From positions 3,968,001 through 4,032,000 of the forward strand of contig JAWKLJ010000001.1 of assembly GCA_041392805.1 (NCBI GenBank): a DNA stretch of 64,000 nt, read 5' to 3'. Numbering within the stretch: position 1 is the stretch's first letter; every line of letters begins with the position of its first letter. Source of the stretch: Saprospiraceae bacterium (lineage in GTDB: Bacteria > Bacteroidota > Bacteroidia > Chitinophagales > Saprospiraceae). The notes below the pieces were generated by a model. It worked only from the letters and a program-made list of their open reading frames with translations. It had not been told where the DNA came from and searched no databases. The position numbers and the translations under genes were made by a program. Shown one piece after another: positions 55,145 through 63,989 of the stretch.

Positions 55145-55627
55145 TTAATCAATTGCTTCCCAAAGTTGAATCTTGTTTCCTTCTCCGTCAAGAATATGGA
55201 TAAATTTTCCATAGTCATATGTTTCCATTTTATCAACAATAGTTACACCTTCTTTTTTCAATTCTTCAACAAGTGCTTCCAAGTTTTCTACTCGGTAGTT
55301 AATCATAAAGTCGTTGTCAAAGTATTTTGAGTCTTGTGGAAATGGTGTCCATTGTGTTTGGGCTTTTGTTGTGCTGTCTGCTTTTTCATACCATTCAAAT
55401 GTCGCACCGTACGGATTTGTATCAAGTCCAAGGTGTTTTTGATACCATTCTGTTGTCGCTTTTGGGTTTTTGCATTTAAAGAAAACGCCCCCAATTCCTG
55501 TTACTCTTTTCATATTATTATTGTTGGTGTTATTATTATAATTTGTTGTAGTGATTGACTTAACTGCAAAACCTAAACAAAAAGTTGTCGCAAGTGTCAA
55601 AGTTATCAAAAGTGGTTTCTTTATCAT
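55145..55627 (-). CDS. Exported VOC/glyoxalase-family protein
   Basis: 160 residues. N-terminal signal peptide (~1-22), Asn-rich linker (NNNTNNNN), then one VOC module (~40-158): GIGGVFFKCKNPKATTEWY, LGLDTNPYG, and a final LDGEGNKIQLWE with its metal-side Glu. Most VOC proteins are cytoplasmic; the signal peptide is unusual. Substrate unknown. It is a cassette between sites A4 and A5. Confidence 0.85.
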   Translation of the reverse strand: MIKKPLLITLTLATTFCLGFAVKSITTTNYNNNTNNNNMKRVTGIGGVFFKCKNPKATTEWYQKHLGLDTNPYGATFEWYEKADSTTKAQTQWTPFPQDSKYFDNDFMINYRVENLEALVEELKKEGVTIVDKMETYDYGKFIHILDGEGNKIQLWEAID

Positions 55628-55676
55628 ATCAATCTAATTTGTTCTCTTTCTGTTTACGGTCGTTCGTCACGCTTAC

Positions 55677-55742
55677 CGCTAACGTTCCGCCTAGCCGCAG
55701 GCTGCCCGTTTAGGGCAGCTTGGCGGCTAGGCTCTGTTGTGT
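55677..55742 (-). repeat. attC-like site A5
   Basis: The stem CGCCTAGCCGC / GCGGCTAGGC is extended by the apex TGCCC GTTTA GGGCA. The same apex occurs in site A7. On the minus strand it opens ACACAAC and closes GTTAGCG. Confidence 0.8.
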
Positions 55743-55755
55743 GCTGTTTTCTTTT

Positions 55756-55980
55756 TTAAATTTTGCCTTCGATAATTATTTTGGCTTCTTTTATTCCAAA
55801 TTGGACATTGAAATCAAAAATAACTTTGTTTTCAGCAGTTGTTCCTATTTCTACAAATAGAACTTCATCTGGAATTGTTCTGATAAATTCAAAATCAGTT
55901 TGTTCTTTAGAATTATATTCAATTATATGACGTTTCATCAAATCTGGATAATTTGTCATTAGTTGAAATTTATTTTTCAT
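55756..55980 (-). CDS. Small cassette protein, second of an overlapping pair
   Basis: 74 residues from the ATG at 55980, inside the last codons of the upstream gene (11-nt overlap). The sequence (MKNKFQLMTNYPDLMKRH) ends in alternating beta-like segments (VLFVEIGTTAENKVIFDFNV). No domain recognised. The overlap with its neighbour implies coupled translation, as in toxin-antitoxin or immunity pairs, but there is no sequence evidence for that. Confidence 0.7.
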   Translation of the reverse strand: MKNKFQLMTNYPDLMKRHIIEYNSKEQTDFEFIRTIPDEVLFVEIGTTAENKVIFDFNVQFGIKEAKIIIEGKI

Positions 55981-56527
55981 TCCATTCTGATTTCCATAAT
56001 GAATTAATTCGGCAGATTTTTGACTTACGCTCAAATTCGATTATTATTAATATTCCTTTTACGATTTGATATGCAAAATTTGGTGATGTCTTGAAAGAAT
56101 CTTTAATCAATTTCAATTCTGGGTATTTTTGATTCAGTTTTTTAACTCCCGTTTCAGATAACGAATTAGCTAAAACATTAGTCTGATAAGCCTCCGCACA
56201 ATTAAGATAAAATGTTTTAAATTCAATAGGTGTATTCCATTTAGTCTCAATCCTGATTACTTTTGACTTTTCAGGTTTTTCGAAATGTATCTTACAATCT
56301 TCTTTATCTATTAAATCTAATTCAAAATTATTCCTAAAAATACTTCCTCCATAAAATCTTCCAAATTCTGCCAAATGCCAGTTGTTAAACTCAGGATTCG
56401 TCGTCAAAATCCTTACTCTTTCAATATCCAATTCCTCAAATTCAATTTTACTACTTAAGAATTTCTTGTGTTGTAAGAATCCTTTCCTAAATGATTCCCA
56501 ATCCGATATTTTATACTCAAATTCCAA
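55970..56527 (-). CDS. Cassette protein of unknown function, first of an overlapping pair
   Basis: 185 residues, no signal peptide. Acidic/aromatic N-terminus (MEFEYKISDWESFRKGFLQ), a central beta-rich region (RVRILTTNPEFNNWHLAEFG), and a helical C-terminus. I do not recognise the family. The gene is AT-rich compared with the core genome. It lies in one cassette with the 74-residue gene downstream. Confidence 0.75.
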   Translation of the reverse strand: MEFEYKISDWESFRKGFLQHKKFLSSKIEFEELDIERVRILTTNPEFNNWHLAEFGRFYGGSIFRNNFELDLIDKEDCKIHFEKPEKSKVIRIETKWNTPIEFKTFYLNCAEAYQTNVLANSLSETGVKKLNQKYPELKLIKDSFKTSPNFAYQIVKGILIIIEFERKSKICRINSLWKSEWNEK

Positions 56528-56557
56528 ATGGCTCGTTTTTTATTTTTTTCTAATAGC

Positions 56558-56688
56558 ACACAACGGTTTGCATATGGCTTGTGGCGGTTTCGAAGCACTT
56601 TCCTGTCCACCGACACCAAAAGCTGGCTACAAAGCGAAAACCTTGCTACTAGCCGTTTACCCGCCATAAGCTATATGCGTTGTTGTGT
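56558..56688 (-). repeat. attC-like site A6 (long form)
   Basis: 131 bp. Arms GCATATGGCTTGTGGCGG / CCGCCATAAGCTATATGC make an 18-bp stem with a few mismatches. The loop shares GAAGCACTTTCCTGTCC with A4. Minus strand opens ACACAAC and closes GTTGTGT. Confidence 0.8.
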
Positions 56689-57159
56689 GCTGGCTTTTTT
56701 TCTTTTTTTAATTGTCCAAATTATTAATGGCGTTAATCCGACTAATAAGCTCAATTCCGAAACGAGGTTATAATTCAAGTGATTCCAATGAAGGCTAACT
56801 ATTCCGTCATCACACATTGTACAAGATATAACTCTTAGGTTTCCGTCAATCCATGAGTAAACAACCGCAGTCGCTATAATCAAAATGGTCGAAATTCCTG
56901 TCCATATAATAGTCCTTTTTAGAGTCAGTCCTTTTAAACAATACCAAAGGATCAGAAAGGCGAGTCCAAATGCCACATAGTAAATTGGATCGAGGTTAAT
57001 TATTATGTGTTTTCCATGGAATTGAAAGGCATTTCCTGTCGTCCATTGATAAAAACTTCTTATCACCTGTCGGATTTGTCCAACGGAAAACCAAGCAACT
57101 AGAACTCCTGTCAGAAAGCTAAGTAGTCCAAATAATATGTTCGATAGGTTTTTCGTCAT
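56671..57159 (-). CDS. Cassette-borne four-TM membrane protein
   Basis: 162 residues, four predicted TM helices (~8-28, ~56-76, ~82-104, ~128-148). It has Cys residues in an external loop (ISCTMCDDG). The last seven codons (STQQRI and stop) lie inside attC A6, as is common for cassette genes. No family recognised; MTKNLSNILFG start is preferred because it is the first ATG after attC A7. Confidence 0.78.
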   Translation of the reverse strand: MTKNLSNILFGLLSFLTGVLVAWFSVGQIRQVIRSFYQWTTGNAFQFHGKHIIINLDPIYYVAFGLAFLILWYCLKGLTLKRTIIWTGISTILIIATAVVYSWIDGNLRVISCTMCDDGIVSLHWNHLNYNLVSELSLLVGLTPLIIWTIKKRKKASTQQRI

Positions 57160-57171
57160 TTTTTAGCTTGC

Positions 57172-57237
57172 ACACAACGGTTTGCATCTACGCCGTTTGC
57201 CCGTTTAGGGCAAATGGGCGTAGATGCTGTGTTACCT
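57172..57237 (-). repeat. attC-like site A7
   Basis: Arms GCATCTACGCC / GGCGTAGATGC with the apex TTGCCC GTTTA GGGCAA, a nearly perfect palindrome. Minus strand opens AGGTAAC and closes CCGTTGTGT. Confidence 0.82.
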
Positions 57238-57255
57238 GCTGCTTTCTTTTTTTAT

Positions 57256-57990
57256 TTAATTTTGTATCCATTCTCTTTCAAATTTCAAGGTGTCTGCATT
57301 AGTTTGATTTACTTCAATTATCATTTCTTCAATTGCATTTGCCGTTCCATTATGGTAAAGTTTTCTTAGTCTGAAATCTGTGAATTCGTCTTTATCAAAA
57401 TCAACTATTTCAATCTCTGAAAAATCTATCTCAAATAATTCTTTTAAATTTGACGGGACAATTTTTCTATCTTCCTCATTGTAAAGACCGTGAATATTCA
57501 AGCCATGAACATATTCGGAAAACTCCTTTTTGGTATTATCGAAAAACAAAATTTTGCTATTTACCATTCCTGCGATGTGCTTGAAAATTATCCAATACAA
57601 AATATAGCTTGATTCGTTATTGATTTGAATTGTTTTGAGATAAACATCTTTCATTGAATAAGGATGTTCTTTACTTCCGCCACAATCATTTAGATAATAA
57701 TTTCTGATTTCTTCTTCAATACCACTCATCTTTCCGTCAGAGATTTGTTGTACTAAACCTGTATCTTCAAAATCAATCAAGGCTAAATTTATTGGTAATT
57801 CTGCTGTAATCACATCGACATGGGGGATTTCAAAATTATCTTTTATGGTAGTTTTTTCTTCATCAGAACTTGACTTTTTAATGATTTCATTATCAGCCTT
57901 TTCCTCAAAGTTGGCATTTTCTTCTATGTTATTTTGGCATGAAATCACAATCATTATTAGAAAACTTATTATGCTGATTTTGACTTTCAT
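57256..57990 (-). CDS. Cassette-borne lipoprotein of unknown function
   Basis: 244 residues from the ATG at 57990 (MKVKISII); an in-frame start 29 codons upstream lies within attC A8 and is rejected. Lipobox VISC (Cys18), then an acidic low-complexity linker (EEKADNEIIKKSSSDEEK) and a globular domain (~60-244) with a DFEDTG start and repeated beta hairpins. No domain recognised. Located between A7 and A8. Confidence 0.8.
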   Translation of the reverse strand: MKVKISIISFLIMIVISCQNNIEENANFEEKADNEIIKKSSSDEEKTTIKDNFEIPHVDVITAELPINLALIDFEDTGLVQQISDGKMSGIEEEIRNYYLNDCGGSKEHPYSMKDVYLKTIQINNESSYILYWIIFKHIAGMVNSKILFFDNTKKEFSEYVHGLNIHGLYNEEDRKIVPSNLKELFEIDFSEIEIVDFDKDEFTDFRLRKLYHNGTANAIEEMIIEVNQTNADTLKFEREWIQN

Positions 57991-58125
57991 TTTTTCTTTT
58001 AGTTGCAGGTAACGGTCTGCGGAGGCGCTGTGCCACCGTTTTTTTCTCAATTTATGTCTTTCTCCCTTAAATTTCAATTCTCTTTTTCAATCCAATTCAA
58101 CTTTTTAAGGAAACGGTGGCATAGA

Positions 58126-60607
58126 GTCGGGTAGGTCAGAAGCCTCACGGCTTCCTTCCCCCCTAAGAACCGTGCATGCGAGTTTATTCACTTTGTTCAT
58201 GTGTCGCTTCGCTCGGCTTCCCGCACACGGCTCAAGCATACATAACGCCAACCTTTGTGGTCAACGCGGCAGCCACTACCGGATTTTGATGAACTTGTAC
58301 ATGACAAACCGGATGTAATAACACTAGATTTTCGGTCAACCATTTGCCCCCAAGATATTTGGGTGTCAGATGGTGTGCATTCCAACCCGTTTGTTCCGTT
58401 ATTTTCTGCTGACAGATCGGACATAGGCCCTGCTGTCGTTTATAAAGATAAGTAATCATTCGTTTGCCTACCAGCTTTTGTTGCATTAATTGATCCGACC
58501 TTTGCTCGAAGTATACCTCCTGGGAGGCATCATACGGATTGCATTGGTCTCTGATCTTGATGTGCCTGCGGATGGGGATGCTGCTGGCTTCAAAGATGGT
58601 GATCAGATTGCCGTGTTCATCACGGGCGAAGAAGGTCCAATCTCGACCTTTGTACCGCATGAAGTAGCGATTTTTGATCCACTTCTTGTTTTTGCAGTGG
58701 GCATGTCGGCGGTAGGACCAACGCCAGAGCATCTGCCAAATGTGATGGTCAACCTTGGAGAAGGTAGCTTTGGCCACGATATGGCGGTGGTAGATAGCCC
58801 ATCCTCGAATCACCGGAGCCAGTTCTCGAAGCAGATCAACCGTTTTTGATGTGGTATGCTTTTTAATGATCTCTTTTACTTTTTGCAAAAAACGTTGAAC
58901 ACTCTTTGCGCTAGGTTTGATAAGCAGTTTGCCTTTGTATTTACGGATGTTTTGAGACAGGAAGTCAAAGCCCTTATTGATAGGTGTAAGGTGTGTCTTT
59001 GCTTCAGATAGTTCCAGTCCTCTTTTAGCCAGGAAGGCTTCAATGGCGGGTTTAATGCGTTGTTCGAGGATTGTTCTGTCTGAACAGGTCACCACGAAGT
59101 CATCCGCATAGCGGATCAGGTGGACGTGGTGGGGATTGATGCGCCGTTTGGGTTCCTGGCGGCCCCAGTATTTAACGTCACTTGCCTGGTCAATGGCTTG
59201 TTGCAGACCATCCAGCACCATATTGGCCAGGCAGGGGAGATAATCGCACCTTGGGGTGATCCTGACTCGGAAGGAAAAAAGGTTTGTTTTTCAAAGTAAC
59301 CTGCTTTAAGCCATTGCCGTAGCATTCTCTGATCTAATGGAATATTTTGTAGCATCCATTGGTGGGAGATATTATCAAAGCAACCTTTGATATCGCCTTC
59401 CAATATCCATCGGGGAGCATCTTTCTTGGCAAGCATGTCGAAGCATCGGGCGATGGCATCGGCACAACAACGATGGGAACGGAAGCCATAGGAATTGGCA
59501 TCCGCTAGTGTTTCAGATATTGGATCAAGGGTAAGCAAATGCAGGGCCTGCATGGCACGGTCGCTCATGGTCGGGATGCCTAGAGGGCGTTTGCTTCCAT
59601 TAGACTTGGGAATGTAAATACGACGTACCGCTTTAGCCTTATATCCACGACTTTGTAAGTGGGCTACAGCTTCAAACTTGGCCTGGGGAGTATCCCAGAT
59701 TTGTCTATCAATACCAGCGGTCCTTTGACCGCTGTTTTCCGTCACTCGTCTGACGGCTAGTAGTTTGGCAGCATAAGAGCGGCTCAGTATTCGCTGTAAA
59801 GCCTTTACTTTGCGCCACTTGCCTGCCTGGACTGCCTTCACGATCCGACTTTGCAGAGATTTAACCGAGCTTATGACACGATCCCAGCGGATCAGTTGCC
59901 ATGCTTTTGTCCCGATAGCGAACGCATGATGACCAAGCATCGAATAAAACGCTGGTAGACAGTTGGACATCTCTTCTTGCTTTTCGCTGTTCCTAAATCT
60001 TGTACACGCTTTTCGTGATCGTACACCTGACAGAAGTCTGCTCCCTTTCGGGTGGCTTAATATTAATTTTGCCGACATCTTTCGGCAACACCGCAAAACC
60101 TATCCTCACCATTACAGTAAGGCATTCGCTTACTCTGCCATCCTTTACCCACAGCTGCTTCGTCAGGACTTGCGTCCTTCCTACCACTTTAATCGTGGAC
60201 AGCTTTGGGCTTACCGAGTTTCCCTCAACATACTAACAAACCACTTAGGTACGCCCTTTATCCCGGAAGTGCTACAATCGCGAGGCCACAGTAACGACTT
60301 GACCTTCCTGACTTCTTGCCTATTTGGCCACAGCCCATTTAGTCTCTTGAGCTGATCCAATGTAACGAGACTTGCGGACGTTCACTTTCGTTTACCTTAT
60401 GGTTCCTGCCTAACTTCCATTACCGTACGAGACTAACAGCATGGTCTACTTTCCACCGAAGCTTCTCACACATTCATTACTGAACACGCAAGTTCGGTTG
60501 GGCATTCGGAAGCGATATTCCGTAACCAGTAATCTGTTTGGATGAGTCCAGAAGATGCTTTATTCATCTGATCCTGGTATTATGTTGAGCGACTTTGCTC
60601 GTCGCAC
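58126..60607 (-). mobile_element. Group II intron 2, HNH-type, inserted in attC A8
   Basis: 2482 bp. 5' end GTGCGACGAGC after the exon GCGGAGAGCG. 3' region with domain V (GAGCCGTGTGCG ... CGCATGCACGGTTC), domain VI (GGGGGGAAGG, bulged A in CTGACC) and end CTACCCGAC. Same strand as the cassettes. The 3' boundary is set by comparison with the second copy at the window's right edge, where the same 13 bp (58124-58136) recur. The domain V loop is about 35-40 nt instead of a tetraloop. Confidence 0.82.
58232..59970 (-). pseudogene. Group II intron RT-maturase-HNH protein with a one-base frameshift
   Basis: Start taken at the ATG at 59970 (MSNCLPAFY). The first part holds RT motifs RIYIPKSNGSKRPLGIPTM, ILEGDIKGCFDNISH and SGSPQGAIISPA. 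The frame then breaks in a C-run near 59230. The second frame continues PxLANMVLDGLQQ, RYADDFVVTCSD (catalytic YADD), the maturase domain, and a C-terminal HNH endonuclease (CPICQQK, HHLTPKYLGG, LLHPVCH). Restoring one C rejoins it as about 580 residues. Either a young pseudogene or a sequencing error. Confidence 0.88.
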
Positions 60608-60640
60608 CGCTCTCCGCTTTGTTGGGCGATGTCCATCCTT

Positions 60641-61356
60641 CTATTTTCTTCTGGTCGTTCCTCTAAACATCCTATATTCAACTCCAATCTGGTATTGTCC
60701 ATAGAACTTCTCTAATTCTTTATTTTTTCGGACCTGGGATCCACTTATCTTTAATCTTAAATATGGAAGAATATTATATCCAGTACTCACTCGAAACAAC
60801 TGATAAACAAAATTATATCCATTTTCTCCCGTATCTGATTCTTCTACTCTTAATTCGTTTTCTACAGTTATCTCCTGATAATTTGATTTCCTAGTAAACC
60901 AATTCATTGCTCCTCCATATCCAAACTCCAAAAAAAGTTGGATCTTTCATATCCTATGTAAAATGGGAAATTTATTGATTCGTAAAGTCTATCTTCTTCT
61001 GTTCGATATAGATAACCTTCAATTTCTACTCTTCTGAATGGATCATAGTAGTTTCTAATTACGGTAAATGATCGATTTTCCAAATATTGATAATCATGGA
61101 ATCTATTGTATGCAATTTCAGATTTTAGATACAATCCAAATTTAGAAGCTATTCTAAAATACACACCGATGTCTATGGATTCCTTATATCTTGGTTCTAA
61201 TCTTTCGGTATGGGTATGGTAGATATGTGCTCTTCTTTCTAATTGGAATTTCCCGATACCAATACCTGACAATATTCCGAATTCACTACTTTGTCCATAA
61301 CTAATTGTGACTGTCAATAACAGTACTAAAACTGTCTTTCCAAATTTAGAGTTCAT
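60641..61356 (-). pseudogene. Outer-membrane beta-barrel-like protein, frameshifted in a T7 run
   Basis: The frame from 61356 (MNSKFGKTVLVLLL, signal peptide to SYGQ) runs to 60904. The second frame from about 60931 continues to 60641. They rejoin as ERSNFFLEFGYGGAMNW if one base in the T7/A7 run near 60930-60936 is corrected. The rejoined ~240 residues show alternating amphipathic strands with Tyr/Phe/Arg girdles. The homopolymer makes sequencing error possible. A cassette between A8 and A9. Confidence 0.78.
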
Positions 61357-61423
61357 CAGATAGGTTTTTCTTAATTCTTTAAAGCTTTATTTTCAAATAA
61401 CTCCTCCTACTTGAATTTATATC

Positions 61424-61491
61424 GCCCAACGTTCAGTACATACGGCGTAGCTGGCTTTTGCCAGCTATGATCGATATGTACATTGTTATGC
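61424..61491 (-). repeat. attC-like site A9
   Basis: 68 bp. Minus strand opens GCATAACAATGTACATA, passes the apex TAGCTGGC AAAA GCCAGCTA, and closes TATGTACTGAACGTTGGGC. The closing GTTGGGC fits the GTTRRRY core. The opening is the complement of the DUF2911 cassette start (GTTATGCAAA). Confidence 0.85.
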
Positions 61492-62379
61492 AAAGTTATT
61501 GATCGATAGTAAATTCAATTGTAGATTTTGTCTTATTCCACATCATTATTAATTCGCCTCCATCGATAGTTTGATTTAACTCAATTGTAAACATTTCAAC
61601 AGGTTCATTCAACGAGGTAGTCTTCATTGGAACTTTGGCAAAATCAAATTCTGATCTATAAGCTGATCCCCATGCTTCCTCTTCAGTATTAAAAATTAAA
61701 GTCCATTCTGAGTTCTCAGGTACAGTAAACAGATTATATGTTCCCTTTGGAATCACGACGCCATTGAAATTCAGAGATGTGGTATTAGAGAATTTGGTTG
61801 TGGCACCCGCACCAGTCCTCCAAACTTTTCCAAAAGGTACCAATTCACCAAATATTTTCCTGCCTCGCATTGATGGCCTACCATAAGCTACAGATAATTT
61901 CGTTTGCCCTATATTTAATTGAACATTGCCTTGAGGAGATGGATTCCCCATCACTTTTTTATTTACAAACTGATTCGTAAATTTTTCTATATCAACTGGG
62001 GAAGTAGAAAACACTTTAAAGTTCCAGGGGGAACCCAAAGCATTTATTGAATCAATTTTACCGTCGACATCTATATAAAAGGTGATAGGAGGAGAAATCT
62101 CACTCTTGAATATAACTTCATTTTCTGATGGTTGATTCAATTCTAACTCATAATCACCAATCACAGCATTGATAAATTTTAAATTCTGATCAAGTTTATT
62201 TTTGGATAATAAAGTTGTTAGCCACTGCCATTGTCCCATAATAGGAATCCACCCACCATTGAAGTCCATTCTCGGAACCGTATGAACCCATTGTTTCTCT
62301 CCATTTTTGTCAATTGACCTAAAATCAACAATTCCATTTTCTGAATTCATTTTTTGTCTATAAGGTAAAAATCCTGTTT

Positions 62380-63594
62380 ACTCTACCCTACTAAAAAGTT
62401 AGTGGGGGTGAAAAAATCATAAGGAAGCGTCATATTTGGGTTACCACACTCAAAAACGACTAACTTCCTTATGAAGCAATATTGCTGCGCCGAAGTTACG
62501 GCGATTCTGGACAAAGTGCCAATGGTAAAGAATCTGGCTCGCAAAAAATTCATCGTACTTTTTGTTTTGGCGATGATCAAAACCCGATCGGTACAGTTTT
62601 GTGAGGTAGCCCAAGCCCTTAATGACGAGGTCAAAGCCTCTTCTAATGAAGTCAGGATACAAGATTTCTTCCGAGAGGTGTCCCTAGACTACGAACAGGT
62701 AGCCCTATTGTTAGCGATGTTCTTACCCAAAAGAGGGAAAGTAACCTTATGTATTGATCGAACAGAATGGGACTTTGGCAAATGCCAGGTCAATATCCTG
62801 ATGATTGTGGTGCGTTGCCGGCATATTAGTATTCCCTTGTATTGGGAGATGCTGGACAATAATAGCGGCAACTCCAATACGAGTGATCGAATCGATCTGC
62901 TCAAAAAATGTATCCGGCTATTAGGTAAACGCATTGGCTTATTCCTTGGCGACCGGGAGTTTATCGGACATCGTTGGCTGAAATTCCTGAAAGATCAAGG
63001 TATTCGGTTTTGCGTTAGGGTACCGAGGCATCATAAAATCACTCGTCAGCTAGGGCTCAATGAACATGTTTATACGATTGAGCAACTACTCCAAGACCGC
63101 AAAACAGTACGGCTGAGTGGTTGTAGGGTAGATGGCATCTGGGGCAATGTGTATGGCAAAGTCCTTAAAGACGGTGATTTGCTGTTTCTATTTGGCACGG
63201 CCAAAGTAGATTACCTGGCCCAACTATACAAGAAACGATGGCGAATCGAATGCTTCTTCCAAAATGTGAAGAAGCGAGGCTTTGATTTGGAGTCTACACA
63301 TCTCAGAGACCTGGAGAAACTTAAAAAACTGGTAGCCTTGGTCTGCATCGCTTATGCAGTGGTAGCTAATGTCGGACTTCATCAACATCTGCGCCGGAAA
63401 GCTATTGCGATAAAAAATCACGGCTACAAGGAAAACAGCTTCTCGCGCCGGGGAATCGACATTGTTCGCGAGGGGCTACGGAGAGTTTGGAAACGAAATT
63501 TTCAATTGTTCCTTGATCTGGTCATCCGATTTTTGCGTTGGATGCAGATCAATCCTAATAATTTACCTCTACCTGATTTTTAGTAGGGTAGAGT
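62380..63594 (+). mobile_element. IS4-family-like insertion sequence
   Basis: 1215 bp, inverted termini ACTCTACCCTACTAAAAA and TTTTTAGTAGGGTAGAGT. Flanked by the perfect 11-bp direct repeat AAATCCTGTTT (62369-62379, 63595-63605). Length, terminal repeats and an 11-bp duplication fit IS4-family groups. Intact transposase, so it may be active. Confidence 0.9.
62471..63583 (+). CDS. IS4-family transposase
   Basis: 370 residues. DDE motifs: CIDRTEWDFGKCQVN (first Asp), LFLGDREFIGHRW (second Asp), and the YREK-like Y-x2-R-x3-E-x6-K element in YKKRWRIECFFQNVKKRGFD (Glu). The N-terminal helix-turn-helix-like part is KNLARKKFIVLFVLAMI. The stop codon lies just inside the right terminus. No frameshift, so it is predicted functional. 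Confidence 0.92.
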   Translation: MKQYCCAEVTAILDKVPMVKNLARKKFIVLFVLAMIKTRSVQFCEVAQALNDEVKASSNEVRIQDFFREVSLDYEQVALLLAMFLPKRGKVTLCIDRTEWDFGKCQVNILMIVVRCRHISIPLYWEMLDNNSGNSNTSDRIDLLKKCIRLLGKRIGLFLGDREFIGHRWLKFLKDQGIRFCVRVPRHHKITRQLGLNEHVYTIEQLLQDRKTVRLSGCRVDGIWGNVYGKVLKDGDLLFLFGTAKVDYLAQLYKKRWRIECFFQNVKKRGFDLESTHLRDLEKLKKLVALVCIAYAVVANVGLHQHLRRKAIAIKNHGYKENSFSRRGIDIVREGLRRVWKRNFQLFLDLVIRFLRWMQINPNNLPLPDF

Positions 63595-63941
63595 AAATCC
63601 TGTTTTAGAGCTTAGGGGTACAGATGTATTTTCAAGACTATAAAATTGAACATCCATTTCTCTAATGGATCCATCTTTTTCAAACAAAAACTCAAATTGC
63701 TGCAAATGTGGTTCTGGAAACAAATGGATAGCTTTACCGAACAGGTGATTCCCAACTATTGTATAAGTTTCAATACTGGCCGTGTCACCAGCCCATTCTG
63801 CAATAAAAGTAGAGGTAAATATATCCCCATCATTGTTTACAATATTAGGCGCCATGAATTGAGCTTCTAAATGCAATAAGGGAATTAATATTATTATGGT
63901 TAATAGTATTGTGCTTTTCATTTTTTTGATTTTTTTATTTT

Positions 63942-63989
63942 GCATAACGTCCCGCATACCTGACGTAGCCAGCTTTTGCTGGCTATGGA
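63942..63989 (-). repeat. attC-like site A10 (partial, interrupted at the window edge)
   Basis: Its R' end reads GACGTTATGC on the minus strand, with the CATAGCCAGC AAAA GCTGGCTACG apex and TATGCGG stem. It is then cut by the sequence GTCGGGTAGGT, the 3' end of another copy of intron 2. The rest of the site would be past the window. Confidence 0.75.

Larger units (their letters stand above)
58007..60627 (-). repeat. attC-like site A8, split by group II intron 2
   Basis: The two parts are 58007-58125 and 60608-60627. Rejoined on the minus strand: GCCCAAC, stem GCGGAGAGCG, then CTATGCCACCGTTT, a 60-nt loop, AAACGGTGGCACAGCG and CTCCGC, ending GTTACCT. The two arms are complementary across the intron site, so the intron sits inside the stem. 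Confidence 0.8.
61496..63921 (-). pseudogene. DUF2911-containing exported protein interrupted by an IS4-like element
   Basis: N-terminal part 63606-63921 from the ATG at 63921 (MKSTILLTIIILIPLLHLEAQ signal, cut here) and C-terminal part 61496-62379. They rejoin in frame as SSKTGFLPYRQKMNSENG when the IS and one duplication are removed. The C-terminal DUF2911 domain (~about 240-415) has the family motif KLSVAYGRPSMRGRKIFGEL and VWRTGAGATTKFSN. The intact gene would encode about 400 residues. Cassette between A9 and A10. Confidence 0.85.

Noticed and set aside
58232..59970. Retron or DGR reverse transcriptase
   Set aside because: Group II domains V/VI, the maturase region and the HNH domain are present; there is no msr/msd or variable-repeat pair.
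59963..60355. Plus-strand 130-codon ORF over the 5' part of intron 2
   Set aside because: It is antisense to structured intron RNA and its protein has no recognisable pattern.
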